A stretch of DNA of 64,000 nt from JBBQVS01 sp963792705. GTDB lineage: Bacteria > Chloroflexota > Ktedonobacteria > Ktedonobacterales > Ktedonobacteraceae. Of this stretch, positions 7,973-16,338 are shown in pieces. The notes under the pieces are model-generated. The model saw only the letters and a list, made by a program, of their open reading frames with translations, had not been told where the DNA came from and ran no database searches. A program made the translations under genes and the position numbers. The first letter of the stretch is position 1, and each line of letters opens with the position of its first letter. Where the stretch lies: contig CAWBXD010000015.1 of assembly GCA_963792705.1 (NCBI GenBank), positions 186,001 through 250,000 on the forward strand, read 5' to 3'.

Positions 7973-9157
7973 CTATACTCTATTGTAACGTTTCTGTCGT
8001 AACGCGTCTACACTTTTTGCTAACAAAACAGACGCCTGTTCAACTTCGGCTTCTGTAGACCAACGTCCAAGGGTGAGACGAAGTGCTGCTAATGCTTGCT
8101 CACGCGGAAGACCCATAGCAGTAAGAACCGATGAAGGTTCTGTACTTCCTTCGTGGCAAGCTGAACCCGTTGAGCTTGCAATTTCTGGGGTGACGGCAAG
8201 CACATCTTCACCAACAACACCATCGATACTTATATTTAACGTGTTAGGTAGGCGTTCTACCTGGTGTCCATTCAGGTGAACAGTATTAGGGAGATACTGT
8301 TCAAGCCGATGCTGAAGCAAGTCACGCAGATACAGCAGATGAGATTGACTATTTGTAGCAAGGTGCTGTTGCGCTAGCTCACATGCTACCCCTAGACCTA
8401 CTATAAAGGCGATATTCTCAGTTCCAGCTCTACGTCCATGCTCTTGTCCACCACCGTAGATTGCTGGCTCAAGTTGCAGACCGTCTCGGACATATAGTGC
8501 GCCAATCCCTTTTGGAGCATATAATTTGTGCCCTGCCACCGTGAGTAAATCAACTCCAAGCTCATCTATGTATGTTGGAATTTTTCCAACAGATTGCGAA
8601 GCATCGGTATGTACGAGCACACCGTGACGATGTGCTATCTCCGCTATTTCTGCGATGGGTTGTAACGTCCCCGTTTCATTGTTGGCATGCATAATCGTGA
8701 TCAGTACGGTCTGGTCGGTCATCGCAGCCTTTACGTCCTCAAGGTTTATACGTCCATGAGCGTCGACAGGGAGATATGTTACACGAAAGTCATGTAGACG
8801 TTCAAGCGATTTACAGATATTTAATACTGCTGGATGCTCGGTTACTTGCGTGATGATGTGATTGCCTCTATGCCGAGCCATAAGAGCCGCACCACGAATC
8901 GCTAGTGTGTCGCTCTCAGAACCGCAGCCAGTGAAAATAATCTCTATTGGCTGACAATGTAACAGATGGGCGACTTGTGCTCGTGCTGTGACGATAGCCT
9001 GACGAGTGGGAGATGCATATGTGTGCGTACTTGAGGGATTGCCAAAGTGTGTTGTAAGATACGGCAGCATTGCGTCAACCACAGTAGGGTCAACAGGAGT
9101 TGTTGCATTGTAATCAAGATAGATGGGACCATCTTGTAGTCCAGAGTGTGCTATCAT
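7973..9157 (-). CDS. Cysteine desulfurase (IscS/NifS family)
   Basis: 394 residues, normal length. PLP enzyme that takes sulfur from cysteine as an enzyme-bound persulfide for Fe-S clusters or tRNA thiolation. Visible: opening YLDYNATTPVD, PLP-contact His in TEHPAVLN, Asp-Gln pair HTDASQ, PLP Lys211 in AGHKLYAPKG, and the catalytic Cys334 in SSTGSACHEG on a long loop of the group I type. No iscU, iscR or mnmA gene is adjacent. The methyltransferase gene upstream ends only 12 bases before its start, suggesting one transcript. Confidence 0.95.
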   Translation of the reverse strand: MIAHSGLQDGPIYLDYNATTPVDPTVVDAMLPYLTTHFGNPSSTHTYASPTRQAIVTARAQVAHLLHCQPIEIIFTGCGSESDTLAIRGAALMARHRGNHIITQVTEHPAVLNICKSLERLHDFRVTYLPVDAHGRINLEDVKAAMTDQTVLITIMHANNETGTLQPIAEIAEIAHRHGVLVHTDASQSVGKIPTYIDELGVDLLTVAGHKLYAPKGIGALYVRDGLQLEPAIYGGGQEHGRRAGTENIAFIVGLGVACELAQQHLATNSQSHLLYLRDLLQHRLEQYLPNTVHLNGHQVERLPNTLNISIDGVVGEDVLAVTPEIASSTGSACHEGSTEPSSVLTAMGLPREQALAALRLTLGRWSTEAEVEQASVLLAKSVDALRQKRYNRV

Positions 9158-9169
9158 ATCGGTTTCCTT

Positions 9170-9967
9170 CTACTTGTTTTGAGGATGCTTGGGAACGCCC
9201 CATGTGACGTTTGCCACAACTTGAAGCAACATCATGCCATCTGGATAGCTCTTTAGCAGTATTTGCTTCGCCTCTCGATCAAAGGCGGTAGCCATCTTTG
9301 GCGTCATACGCTCTCTGGAAAAACCGTTGCGCGAATGATACGACTCAATATAGTCATCTACCGATTGCACAAATGGTACGGGATGTGTTTCTTTTCCGCC
9401 AACTTTCTGAAAGAGACCACGTAACTCCAATTCATCGATTAGTTCAAATGGTTGATACTTTGCGTTTGTTGAGAATTTTGGAATAATTTCTGCTAGCTCA
9501 GCATACCAAGCCGTAGGTTTCGTGTCATGTCCGATAATAGCAAGATAGCCATTGGGCGTCAATGCGTCGCGTAAACGCGGTAAAACTATTTCCCAATCCA
9601 TCCAATGGAGGCTTGCGCCAGCAGTTACAAGGGCGTATGGTGCTTCAAGTATAACATCTTCTACACGTCCATAAAGCCAATGGAGATGCGGATTATCCCC
9701 GTTCGGGAGATATTTTCCATGCTCAATCATATTCAGAGAAAAATCTACAGCATCGAGTCTATCGACACGATTGACAAAATGACGGGCAATATCGCCAGTA
9801 CCTGCGCCAATATCAAGAACGTGGCGCGGTTGCTCTGTAATAAGTGTGTTAAGAATATCGAAGACCTCAGTAGGGTATGATGGGCGATACTTGTACGCTT
9901 CTACAACGCTCTGGTCTTTGAATTGTGCGCCATATTCGGGAGCAAGATGCTCTGGTCTAGGAAGCAT
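9170..9967 (-). CDS. Class I SAM-dependent methyltransferase
   Basis: 265 residues. SAM-binding motif I is HVLDIGAGTGDIA (residues 49-61) and the acidic end of beta-2 is LDAVDFSLNMIE. GASLHWMDWE after beta-4 is typical of the UbiE/trans-aconitate methyltransferase-like group acting on small molecules. Substrate unknown. First gene of the minus-strand run that includes cysteine desulfurase. Confidence 0.88.
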   Translation of the reverse strand: MLPRPEHLAPEYGAQFKDQSVVEAYKYRPSYPTEVFDILNTLITEQPRHVLDIGAGTGDIARHFVNRVDRLDAVDFSLNMIEHGKYLPNGDNPHLHWLYGRVEDVILEAPYALVTAGASLHWMDWEIVLPRLRDALTPNGYLAIIGHDTKPTAWYAELAEIIPKFSTNAKYQPFELIDELELRGLFQKVGGKETHPVPFVQSVDDYIESYHSRNGFSRERMTPKMATAFDREAKQILLKSYPDGMMLLQVVANVTWGVPKHPQNK

Positions 9968-10162
9968 AGTATATAACTTTCTTTCGGTTGAAATGCTCTT
10001 CTTTTCTTTTATCTATTTAAACGGCTATACGAAGGAATTTGTTTTAGTTAGTAAGCTGTAAGTCATGTACAAAAAACTGTGATAAGGAGCGTCTCTAATA
10101 CAAATAGTGATACTCTACTTACTCTTTATAGCACATAGCACTTTTGCAAAGGAGGCTCATTA

Positions 10163-11206
10163 ATGGCAACAGATTATATTGTCTTTATTCATGGTGTCAA
10201 TACGCGTGAGAAAGTTGAACCGCCAACCTATGCCGATGCACTTTTTACACTTATTCAGCAATCTGTTGAGCATCGTACAAAGAGCAACGCTCCTCATCGA
10301 CTCGTGAAAGTGCCGTTATATTGGGGAAGTGTTGGCGTCTCTGCCGAAAACGCACTCCTCGAAGAATATAAACACTCATCACAAAAATGGAACAAACTTT
10401 GGTTCAGAACGTTACGTAGTGGTGTTTTGTTAGAGTTCGCAGGTGATGTTGCACTCTATATGAGTCGTGCCATTGGTGCTAAAGTTGCAGATAAATTGAA
10501 AGACGATGTATTCAAACAAATAGGACCTGCATTGCTCAATCCAAACGCCGAAGACCGTCTACATCTAGTCGCGCATAGCTTAGGAACCGTCGTTCTTTTT
10601 GATATTCTCTTTAGTGCACGCTGGGATCAAGAAGGTACTCCTGGCTACGAAAGTGTCACTGCTATACGTGAAGGTATCTACGGTGTAGAACCTCATTGGA
10701 CACAGGGAGTACGTCTTGCCAGCATTTCTACAATGGGTTCTCCTCTTGGTCTGTTTAGTCTTATGGATGTAGACCAATCTGATGTCGAGCAGAGGAATGG
10801 TAAGAACGAGATCGTTAACACACACGATATTACCCCTCGCCTTCAACAGTTCTTGGAACGACTTCCCACAAAGATGGGAAACGTAGGAGAAAGGCTTCCC
10901 TGGCTCAATTTTGCTCATCCAGGTGATCCATTAGCTTCACCACTTGATCCACTGCTCGCCGATATGGTAGATCGTGATAGAAAATATGTTGACGTGGAAG
11001 ATATTATTCTCAAGAATGTGAAACTTGCGGATCATATCGGGCAGATGTTTAGCAATAGTCCATTGACAATGCTCTACGCGAGTGATGCACATATGAGCTA
11101 CCTCAAGAGCAAACAGGTAGCCGAAAGCATAGCAGACGTTATCGTAAAGTCAACAAAGCAAAAGAAGATAAAAGATACATCTGAAATACACGATCTGGTA
11201 AAGTGA
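10163..11206 (+). CDS. Lipase-like alpha/beta hydrolase fold protein
   Basis: 347 residues, AAAGGAGG 8 bases before the ATG. The opening YIVFIHGVNTRE is a first-strand/oxyanion-hole motif, and LVAHSLGTVVLFDIL carries the nucleophile-elbow Ser of a GxSxG variant (AHSLG). A later LNFAHPGDPLASPLDP and DAHMSYLKS contain candidate acid and His residues. No signal peptide, so cytoplasmic. Substrate unknown. A 52-bp palindrome follows 43 bases after the stop. Confidence 0.7.
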   Translation: MATDYIVFIHGVNTREKVEPPTYADALFTLIQQSVEHRTKSNAPHRLVKVPLYWGSVGVSAENALLEEYKHSSQKWNKLWFRTLRSGVLLEFAGDVALYMSRAIGAKVADKLKDDVFKQIGPALLNPNAEDRLHLVAHSLGTVVLFDILFSARWDQEGTPGYESVTAIREGIYGVEPHWTQGVRLASISTMGSPLGLFSLMDVDQSDVEQRNGKNEIVNTHDITPRLQQFLERLPTKMGNVGERLPWLNFAHPGDPLASPLDPLLADMVDRDRKYVDVEDIILKNVKLADHIGQMFSNSPLTMLYASDAHMSYLKSKQVAESIADVIVKSTKQKKIKDTSEIHDLVK

Positions 11207-11249
11207 CTTGACTAAGACCGACAAAGATATATAGAGTAAAGTCGAAAAC

Positions 11250-11301
11250 ACAGCATTCAGTGAGGACTTCTCAAATTTGAGAAGTCCTCACTGAATGCTG
11301 T
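11250..11301. terminator. 52-bp perfect palindrome, likely terminator
   Basis: Bases 11250-11275 are the exact reverse complement of 11276-11301, with no spacer; the centre is CAAA|TTTG. It lies between the end of the hydrolase gene and the start of the EthD gene, both on the plus strand. As RNA it would make a very stable hairpin. No U-run follows, so intrinsic termination is inferred only from position and stability. Confidence 0.6.
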
Positions 11302-11401
11302 ACACATTTGTACTATAGAAGCGCAGGTGATACACTTTTGCATGAGAGTCATTAACGCTGACGTTAGTGATGAAAACACTATTTCGCTGTAAGGAGATAC
11401 C

Positions 11402-11728
11402 ATGTTTCAGTTAACCGCGCTCTACGGCCATCCCCAGGACCCAACGGCTTTTGACCACTACTATCAAAATACGCATAGTCCGCTAGCAATGAAGATTCCA
11501 GGACTTAAGGGCTACATTGCAAATAAGCCTACGGCAACTAATCCACAAGAGTCTTCGCCTTATTACTTGATTGCAGAACTCTATTTTGACAGCATGGAAA
11601 CGCTGCAAGTTGGTTTGCAGTCGTCAGAAGGTCAAGCAGCGGCAGGTGATACACAAAATTTTGCAACAGGCGGTGTCACTTTAGTAATAGGTGAAGTACG
11701 GGTCTACGACGCGGTTTCAATCAGCTAA
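11402..11728 (+). CDS. EthD family protein
   Basis: 108 residues, ferredoxin-like dimeric alpha/beta barrel of the EthD type. The family signature is clear: LTALYGHPQDPTAFDHYY followed by THSPLAMKIPGLKGY. AAGGAGAT precedes the ATG. EthD itself is linked to ethyl tert-butyl ether degradation, but most members are of unknown function and stand alone, as this one does. It is convergent with the glutaredoxin gene and shares a terminator. Confidence 0.85.
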   Translation: MFQLTALYGHPQDPTAFDHYYQNTHSPLAMKIPGLKGYIANKPTATNPQESSPYYLIAELYFDSMETLQVGLQSSEGQAAAGDTQNFATGGVTLVIGEVRVYDAVSIS

Positions 11729-11744
11729 AGTATTCTTTCATACA

Positions 11745-11793
11745 CAACAAGAGCGTCCCTGACAGATTACATCTATCTGGGACGCTCTTGTTG
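11745..11793. terminator. Bidirectional terminator between ethD-like and glutaredoxin genes
   Basis: Perfect 15-base arms, CAACAAGAGCGTCCC at 11745-11759 and its complement at 11779-11793, with a 19-base loop. It sits between two convergent genes, 16 bases after one stop and 11 after the other. Confidence 0.8.
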
Positions 11794-11803
11794 CGACAGG
11801 ATG

Positions 11804-12076
11804 TTATGCTGGAAACTTGGCGGCAAGTTCGCGTGCGCTTGGCTCAACGAGTACTGAACCATCGGGGAAAACAATGGTTGGAACGCTGCGAGCGCCATTG
11901 TTTATTTTGACGACATACTCTGCCGCATCGTCGTCTTCCTCAATGTTAATGTATTCATAAGGGACGCCATGCGAATCGAGCCAGCGTTTCGCCATACGAC
12001 AATCACCACACCATGTGGTGGCATACATAACAACTTTTTCTCCAGCTTTTGGAGTTTGTGTAGTAGATTCGTTCAC
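11804..12076 (-). CDS. Glutaredoxin-like protein (mycoredoxin type)
   Basis: 90 residues, thioredoxin fold. The active site is TTWCGDC with Cys23 and Cys26, and the cis-proline is in RSVPTIVFPDGS. This C-G-D-C/C-x-D-C pattern and length match the actinobacterial mycoredoxin-like glutaredoxin group that reduces low-molecular-weight thiol mixed disulfides. Start is a GTG at 12076, with AGGAG 9 bases upstream. Confidence 0.88.
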   Translation of the reverse strand: MNESTTQTPKAGEKVVMYATTWCGDCRMAKRWLDSHGVPYEYINIEEDDDAAEYVVKINNGARSVPTIVFPDGSVLVEPSARELAAKFPA

Positions 12077-12534
12077 GTTTGTTAGCTCCTGGCATATATT
12101 AAGTAATGTAAGAATATGTCTATTTACTCAAACATCTCATGTAAGAAAACTATTCCCTTCCTCTGCTGCCAAACATATATTCTGCACGTATTTTTATCCA
12201 GAGGCCGCGTAAAACCTCTGCGTTCCATGTCTGATTCTTACCCACGTTTTACAATACGAATGAAATATACCACTTACCTGTGCTACTCTTATTAACCGAC
12301 TCGGTTTTGATAAAACTGCTGGTTTTTTATGCTACAATTTTACTTTTTCTAGCTTTTTGCGAATTTCTTCATTTTAAACTATTTTCCCTACTTTTATCGC
12401 GTTTATGAAGTAGTTAACATACGAACTGTGAGGTATATCACGGCAAATACAACGAAAAACAAGTATGCTTTTCCAAGCGAGATACGCTTACACATACAAT
12501 TACTGGTTCAGATTGCTTCTGAAAGGGTCAACTC
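12077..12534. other. Divergent intergenic region, AT-rich
   Basis: 458 bases between the divergent glutaredoxin and Vgb-like genes. It contains only short self-complementary stretches (CAGAGG near 12200 with CCTCTG, and AAGCG-AGATA-CGCTT just after 12470). I see no convincing promoter pair, RNA gene or coding frame. Confidence 0.5.
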
Positions 12535-13075
12535 ATGAATACCAATAAATTCGCTCGTTTTTCGATATTCCTTCCCATTACAACAGCTATAACACGCATA
12601 GTCGGGAGCACATTCTTTTTACTTGTGCTTAGTAGTTTGTTTCTGATGAACTTCTCGTCTCCTGCAATGGCTCACGCGGCAGCAACAAGGGTGAAGATCA
12701 AAGATTTTCCCGTGCTTACAGCAAATAGCAGCCCCTTTGGTATCACGCGTGGTCCTGATAACGCCCTCTGGTTCACTGAAATAAATAGTAACAAGATTGG
12801 GCGCATCAGTCTACACGGGAAGGTTACTGAGTTTCCTACTCCTACGCAGAATAGCTCACCTCTCGGTATCGTCACCGGACCTGACAATGCGCTCTGGTTC
12901 ACTGAACAATCAGGCAACAACATTGGGCGTATCACTCCCAAAGGTCAAGTCGTTGAATTTCTGGTTCCCACAGCTCAAGCAGCACCTACCTATATCTATC
13001 ACACGTAGTCCTAACAACACTCTTTGGTTCACTGAGCAAGCAGCAAGCAAGATTGGTCGCTTGACGATTAACTAG
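12535..13075 (+). pseudogene. Vgb (virginiamycin B/streptogramin lyase)-like secreted propeller fragment, frameshifted
   Basis: The first frame (12535-13008) gives a signal peptide (hydrophobic residues 17-47 ending AMAHAA) and two beta-propeller repeats of the Vgb type (P-GITRGPDNALWFTE...KIGRI). It then hits a stop at 13006. A third repeat (ISITRSPNNTLWFTE..KIGRLTIN) continues in the +1 frame to 13075. The shift maps to a tandem CCTA-CCTA at 12985-12992; removing one copy restores AQAAPISITRSPNN, which aligns with the other repeats. Even repaired, the protein has about three repeats, shorter than Vgb (about 300 residues). Probably a decayed gene; phase variation is less likely with only two copies. 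Confidence 0.8.
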
Positions 13076-13095
13076 AGGTCAATAGATGCTTAAAT

Positions 13096-13138
13096 GAGAT
13101 TCACTCTCCTAGATGTAACATTCAGGAGAGTGAATCTC
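13096..13138. terminator. Terminator hairpin after the Vgb-like gene
   Basis: Perfect 15-base arms: GAGATTCACTCTCCT at 13096-13110 and its complement at 13124-13138, with a 13-base loop. It follows the pseudogene by 20 bases. Confidence 0.75.
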
Positions 13139-13164
13139 GTTAAGTATCCTCTTTACACCAATAA

Positions 13165-13341
13165 AAAGAAAGGGTCATCGCCGCTCAGAATATTGTAGCC
13201 GAAGGACTTTCGATGCTTGCCTGTGGGGTAAGGGTAAGACTTATTCGTGTGAAAGCACGGTAGGCGTGTTCCGCTGAAGCAGGAAACTCTCTTCAGCGAT
13301 GGAGGGTATCTCCTGCTTTCTAGGCATGCAGAGAATGTCAA
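13165..13341 (+). mobile_element. IS605-family tnpB 3' remnant with right end
   Basis: In the plus frame around 13170-13260 the sequence reads RVIAAQNIVAEGLSMLACG, then a stop at 13261. This matches the C-terminal end of TnpB proteins (consensus RD.NAA.NI..EGL..LA.G). About 80 bases of stem-forming sequence follow (GAAGCAGGAAACTC ... GGTATCTCCTGCTTTC, a GCAGGA/TCCTGC stem), ending in TCAA at 13338-13341, the kind of tetranucleotide found at the right end of IS608/ISDra2-like elements. The 5' part of tnpB, tnpA and the left end are absent. In intact elements this right end encodes the TnpB guide RNA scaffold. Confidence 0.6.
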
Positions 13342-13802
13342 GTGAGATGAACATATATGAGTGTAAACACTTGAGCCGCTTGTTGCACAGATGCTAAGTC
13401 TGGTTGTTTTGCGGAGTCAAGCGTTACATTATATGCTCTTGCACCACCAGGACGTTGGCGCACAAATGATGCTAGTTCCTTCGCAATCGTCTCTTTATCA
13501 TCATGAATAACCTCTGCGGTCCCCTGCACTGTCTTCCCTTGTAAGCGTAAGGTAACAGACGGACTCTCTTGTAGATTTTTGTACCAAGGATGATCTGTGA
13601 AGAGTACGACAGTATTGCCTTCCTTTGTATAGCCTAGTGGTGTTGTATATGTCTTGCCGCTTTTACGTCCAGTGAATGTTAGCAGTAAAAGTTGGTTGCC
13701 CAACGGTCCTTGCAATGGTGAACGGAGCAAAAACATCATGAGTTGATTAAGAAACTTGGGTGGTGTTCTTGGCTTGTAATTTGGTGTATTATCTATTGCC
13801 AT
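13338..13802 (-). CDS. Deazaflavin (F420)-dependent nitroreductase family protein (DDN-like)
   Basis: 154 residues, split-barrel fold. The pattern LLTFTGRKSGKTYTTPLGYTKEGNTVVLFTDHPWYKNL is typical of the DDN/nitroreductase-quinone reductase family that uses reduced F420. It lies 19 bases downstream of the geranylgeranyl reductase family gene, with AAAGGAAAG before its ATG, so the two are likely one operon. Its stop codon (complement of 13338-13340) is formed by the TCAA at the edge of the IS605 remnant, so the original C-terminus may have been a little different. Confidence 0.78.
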   Translation of the reverse strand: MAIDNTPNYKPRTPPKFLNQLMMFLLRSPLQGPLGNQLLLLTFTGRKSGKTYTTPLGYTKEGNTVVLFTDHPWYKNLQESPSVTLRLQGKTVQGTAEVIHDDKETIAKELASFVRQRPGGARAYNVTLDSAKQPDLASVQQAAQVFTLIYVHLT

Positions 13803-13821
13803 ATTTATCTACTTTCCTTTA

Positions 13822-15069
13822 TTATCCTTCTGCTGGCACAAGTGCAGGTTTGTTGATGCGTTCAAGCATCAAATCCAAAAACTTTTTGCCGCCAGTAGCA
13901 ATCAAGCTAGGGTTACGCGCAAGGATGCCCATTACGAGACTTACGTTGAAGTCGCCACGCAATGCTTGCGCCATTTGAGCAGGAGTTAAGCGCTTCATTA
14001 GGTCGAGTCCACTATCCCATTGCTCATCACTATAGTTGGCTATACGCTTGTTAATCATATAGGAGATATCCATATCACGCCCAAAACGAACACGCCACTG
14101 CTTGTCAAAACGTTCTAAGAAGGTCGCAGAGGTATTGCCAGCTTTTACTGCGTCCGCAGCGACTTTGCCCGCCATTTGACCGGAGTAAATAGCAAAACGG
14201 ATGCCCTCACCTACAAGTGTTGAGCCGTGACCACTTGAGTCACCTGCTAAAAGCAATCCATTACGAGAGAAGCGTTCCAAAGCTCCTTCTGATGGAAAAA
14301 GACCTGTGTGGTATTCAACGGGACTGGCTCCCTTGAATTTCTCGGTCAGTTGTGGAATGTCACGAATTATACTATCGAGATAGACGCGTGCATCATCATC
14401 GCTATCGGGATGAAGAACACCAACACCAAGACGTACACGCCCATTACCACGCGGAAAGACCCATGCATAGCCACGCGGAGCAAAGGCGCTGCCCATGATG
14501 AGATAGAGTTCATCTTGCGGATAGTTTGGTGCGTACATGTCGTACTCAGCTCCATAGCCATAACGATGAAATGCCTTCCCCATATCGGTACGTACTCCGA
14601 TGTGACGTGAAAAGCCGCTTGCATCAATGGTAATGGGAGATTTAAAGGTGAGACGCTCGCTCACATGATTTTTCGCCGTGACACCCGCCACGTAATCATT
14701 TTCTAGCAGTGTTTGCTCGACGGTATGACGCATACGAAGTTCTGCGCCAGCCGCGATTGCACGCCCTGCCAGATGCTGATAGACGCCACGCACGTCGATA
14801 ACGCAGGCCACGGCAGGATTATAATGCAGAGGTACTTCGCGCTTTGGTGAGAGAAATACTACTTTGGTGATGGGATGATAAAGATGCTCTGGAATATTGA
14901 GTGCTTTCATATCGCTCACCCAGCTACCACCACTGGTATGCACGGGATAGCCAATCTCGTTCTGGCGTTCTAATACAAGTGTGCGTACACCTTGCTTGGC
15001 AGCAGCTTCGGCAGCAGCCAGCCCAGCAGGTCCACCGCCCACAATTAATACATCATATTCTTCTGTCAT
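13822..15069 (-). CDS. Geranylgeranyl reductase family FAD-dependent oxidoreductase
   Basis: 415 residues. FAD-binding motif VGGGPAGLAAAEAA (residues 10-23) with ERQNEIGYPVHTSGG, and the second FAD motif LLAGDSSGHGSTLVGEGIRFAI from residue 273, are diagnostic of the geranylgeranyl reductase family (ChlP, archaeal lipid reductases, actinobacterial MenJ). The reaction is saturation of isoprenoid double bonds. The adjacent DDN-like gene suggests quinone-linked or F420-linked chemistry; MenJ-like menaquinone reduction is a possibility, not a conclusion. AGAAGGAATTCA precedes the ATG. Confidence 0.88.
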   Translation of the reverse strand: MTEEYDVLIVGGGPAGLAAAEAAAKQGVRTLVLERQNEIGYPVHTSGGSWVSDMKALNIPEHLYHPITKVVFLSPKREVPLHYNPAVACVIDVRGVYQHLAGRAIAAGAELRMRHTVEQTLLENDYVAGVTAKNHVSERLTFKSPITIDASGFSRHIGVRTDMGKAFHRYGYGAEYDMYAPNYPQDELYLIMGSAFAPRGYAWVFPRGNGRVRLGVGVLHPDSDDDARVYLDSIIRDIPQLTEKFKGASPVEYHTGLFPSEGALERFSRNGLLLAGDSSGHGSTLVGEGIRFAIYSGQMAGKVAADAVKAGNTSATFLERFDKQWRVRFGRDMDISYMINKRIANYSDEQWDSGLDLMKRLTPAQMAQALRGDFNVSLVMGILARNPSLIATGGKKFLDLMLERINKPALVPAEG

Positions 15070-15159
15070 TGAATTCCTTCTTTAGGAGATGTCGTTTGTG
15101 CAATCATGGAATTGCTCTAACCCTTTGCAACTTAGTGTATCATGTGTGAGCAATATCTT

Positions 15160-16179
15160 TTATAATAATTTATATTGAGTAAGTCGTGAGCGGCAACTTC
15201 CCTCTTGATACGTCGTTTCGTTTGGCTGTAAGGAATGTTCTATGCGAGCACCATAGGCTATGCTATACATTTGGGCAGCTTTCAGCGTTTGTTGTTCATT
15301 AGGAGTAAAGGGTTTGCCGCGAGCAGTTTCATATTCGGCAACAAATGCAGCAGTTTCCTCAAAGGTAGGATGTTTGAGACCATCAAAGAACTCGGTATAG
15401 ATAAAGTTCACAGACGTATGCCCGACGATGACTGGCTCTTTTTCAAGCACAAGGCTATCCCAATCATAGATGACGCGCACTCTCTCATCTACGTAGCGGA
15501 AGTGTTTTACACTCCAATCAGCATGACCAAGCACCAACTGGCCTACACTATGTAGACTGATTTCTTGAGCTTGACGCGCAATCTCGTCTATCCACTCCGC
15601 TCCTGCTGCCGTTGCCTTGAAGTCGAAGAGTTTGCTATGCGGTGTGGGCCATATCACACCTTCAGGTAAATGTATGTCAAGCGCAGCAGGACGTAAACCT
15701 GAAATAGTTTCGGGTGTTTGTGTGAGTTGAATAAGCCATGCAAGCATTTGCGCCATTGAGCGACGAATAGTAGGGTCATGAGCTTCGTGATACATACCTT
15801 CGTCAACAAGCTCCTCGACAATGGCAGTGCCATATGCAAGAGGCTTGGGACCGAGAAGCGGTGTTGTACAAGGATAGCCGTTCAAGAGAAGATGGCGTTG
15901 TACCTGTACAACGGCTTGCAGAAATTCGAGTGAGCGTGAGGGTTGATGAACCTTCAAAACGACACGACGACCATCTTTCAAAGATACGCCACATACTGCG
16001 CCTTGACTCAATTCATAGAAAAGATAGCTGGAAACAGCAACACCCAGTTCTTTCCGACAAAAAGCGTCTATGAAGTATGCTATCTGCTGAGGATCAGTGG
16101 TTCCAAAGACAATTGGCTCGACAAAATGGGTATCCCAACGAGTCATCCAAGCATCTATAACGTCATGTCGTGCAATCAT
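15160..16179 (-). CDS. Aminoglycoside phosphotransferase-like (APH/choline kinase fold) protein
   Basis: 339 residues from the ATG at 16179, which follows GGAAGGTGCG. Catalytic loop LGHADWSVKHFRY gives His219 and Asp221, and the Mg-binding Asp is in VIYDWDSLV. An ATP-site Lys is in RVVLKVHQP. Function could be small-molecule phosphorylation; substrate unknown. In the same frame upstream (16266 to 16180) lies MIRLVPMNEADFQTY, which looks like the beginning of a GNAT acetyltransferase rather than part of this enzyme; see findings. Confidence 0.8.
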   Translation of the reverse strand: MIARHDVIDAWMTRWDTHFVEPIVFGTTDPQQIAYFIDAFCRKELGVAVSSYLFYELSQGAVCGVSLKDGRRVVLKVHQPSRSLEFLQAVVQVQRHLLLNGYPCTTPLLGPKPLAYGTAIVEELVDEGMYHEAHDPTIRRSMAQMLAWLIQLTQTPETISGLRPAALDIHLPEGVIWPTPHSKLFDFKATAAGAEWIDEIARQAQEISLHSVGQLVLGHADWSVKHFRYVDERVRVIYDWDSLVLEKEPVIVGHTSVNFIYTEFFDGLKHPTFEETAAFVAEYETARGKPFTPNEQQTLKAAQMYSIAYGARIEHSLQPNETTYQEGSCRSRLTQYKLL

Positions 16180-16182
16180 CGC

Positions 16183-16266
16183 ACCTTCCTTCTTTTTGTT
16201 GTTATATGGTCTTTGCCATCTGTACGTTTGAAAATCGGCTTCGTTCATCGGAACTAAACGAATCAT
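16183..16266 (-). pseudogene. Possible remnant of a GNAT acetyltransferase 5' end
   Basis: About 28 codons beginning MIRLVPMNEADFQTY with a good GAGAGGAG ribosome binding site 8 bases before the ATG at 16266. The pattern (I/V)RL.PM.E.EF..Y is the common opening of a group of GNAT acetyltransferases, but after about 18 residues the frame runs into KKKEGA and the phosphotransferase. It could be a truncated gene or a true N-terminal extension. Confidence 0.35.
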
Positions 16267-16338
16267 GGCATACACTCCTCTCTATTTTTCCTACCTCGTA
16301 TTGTACAATACCTCTTACCGCTATTGACGCAGACGAGT

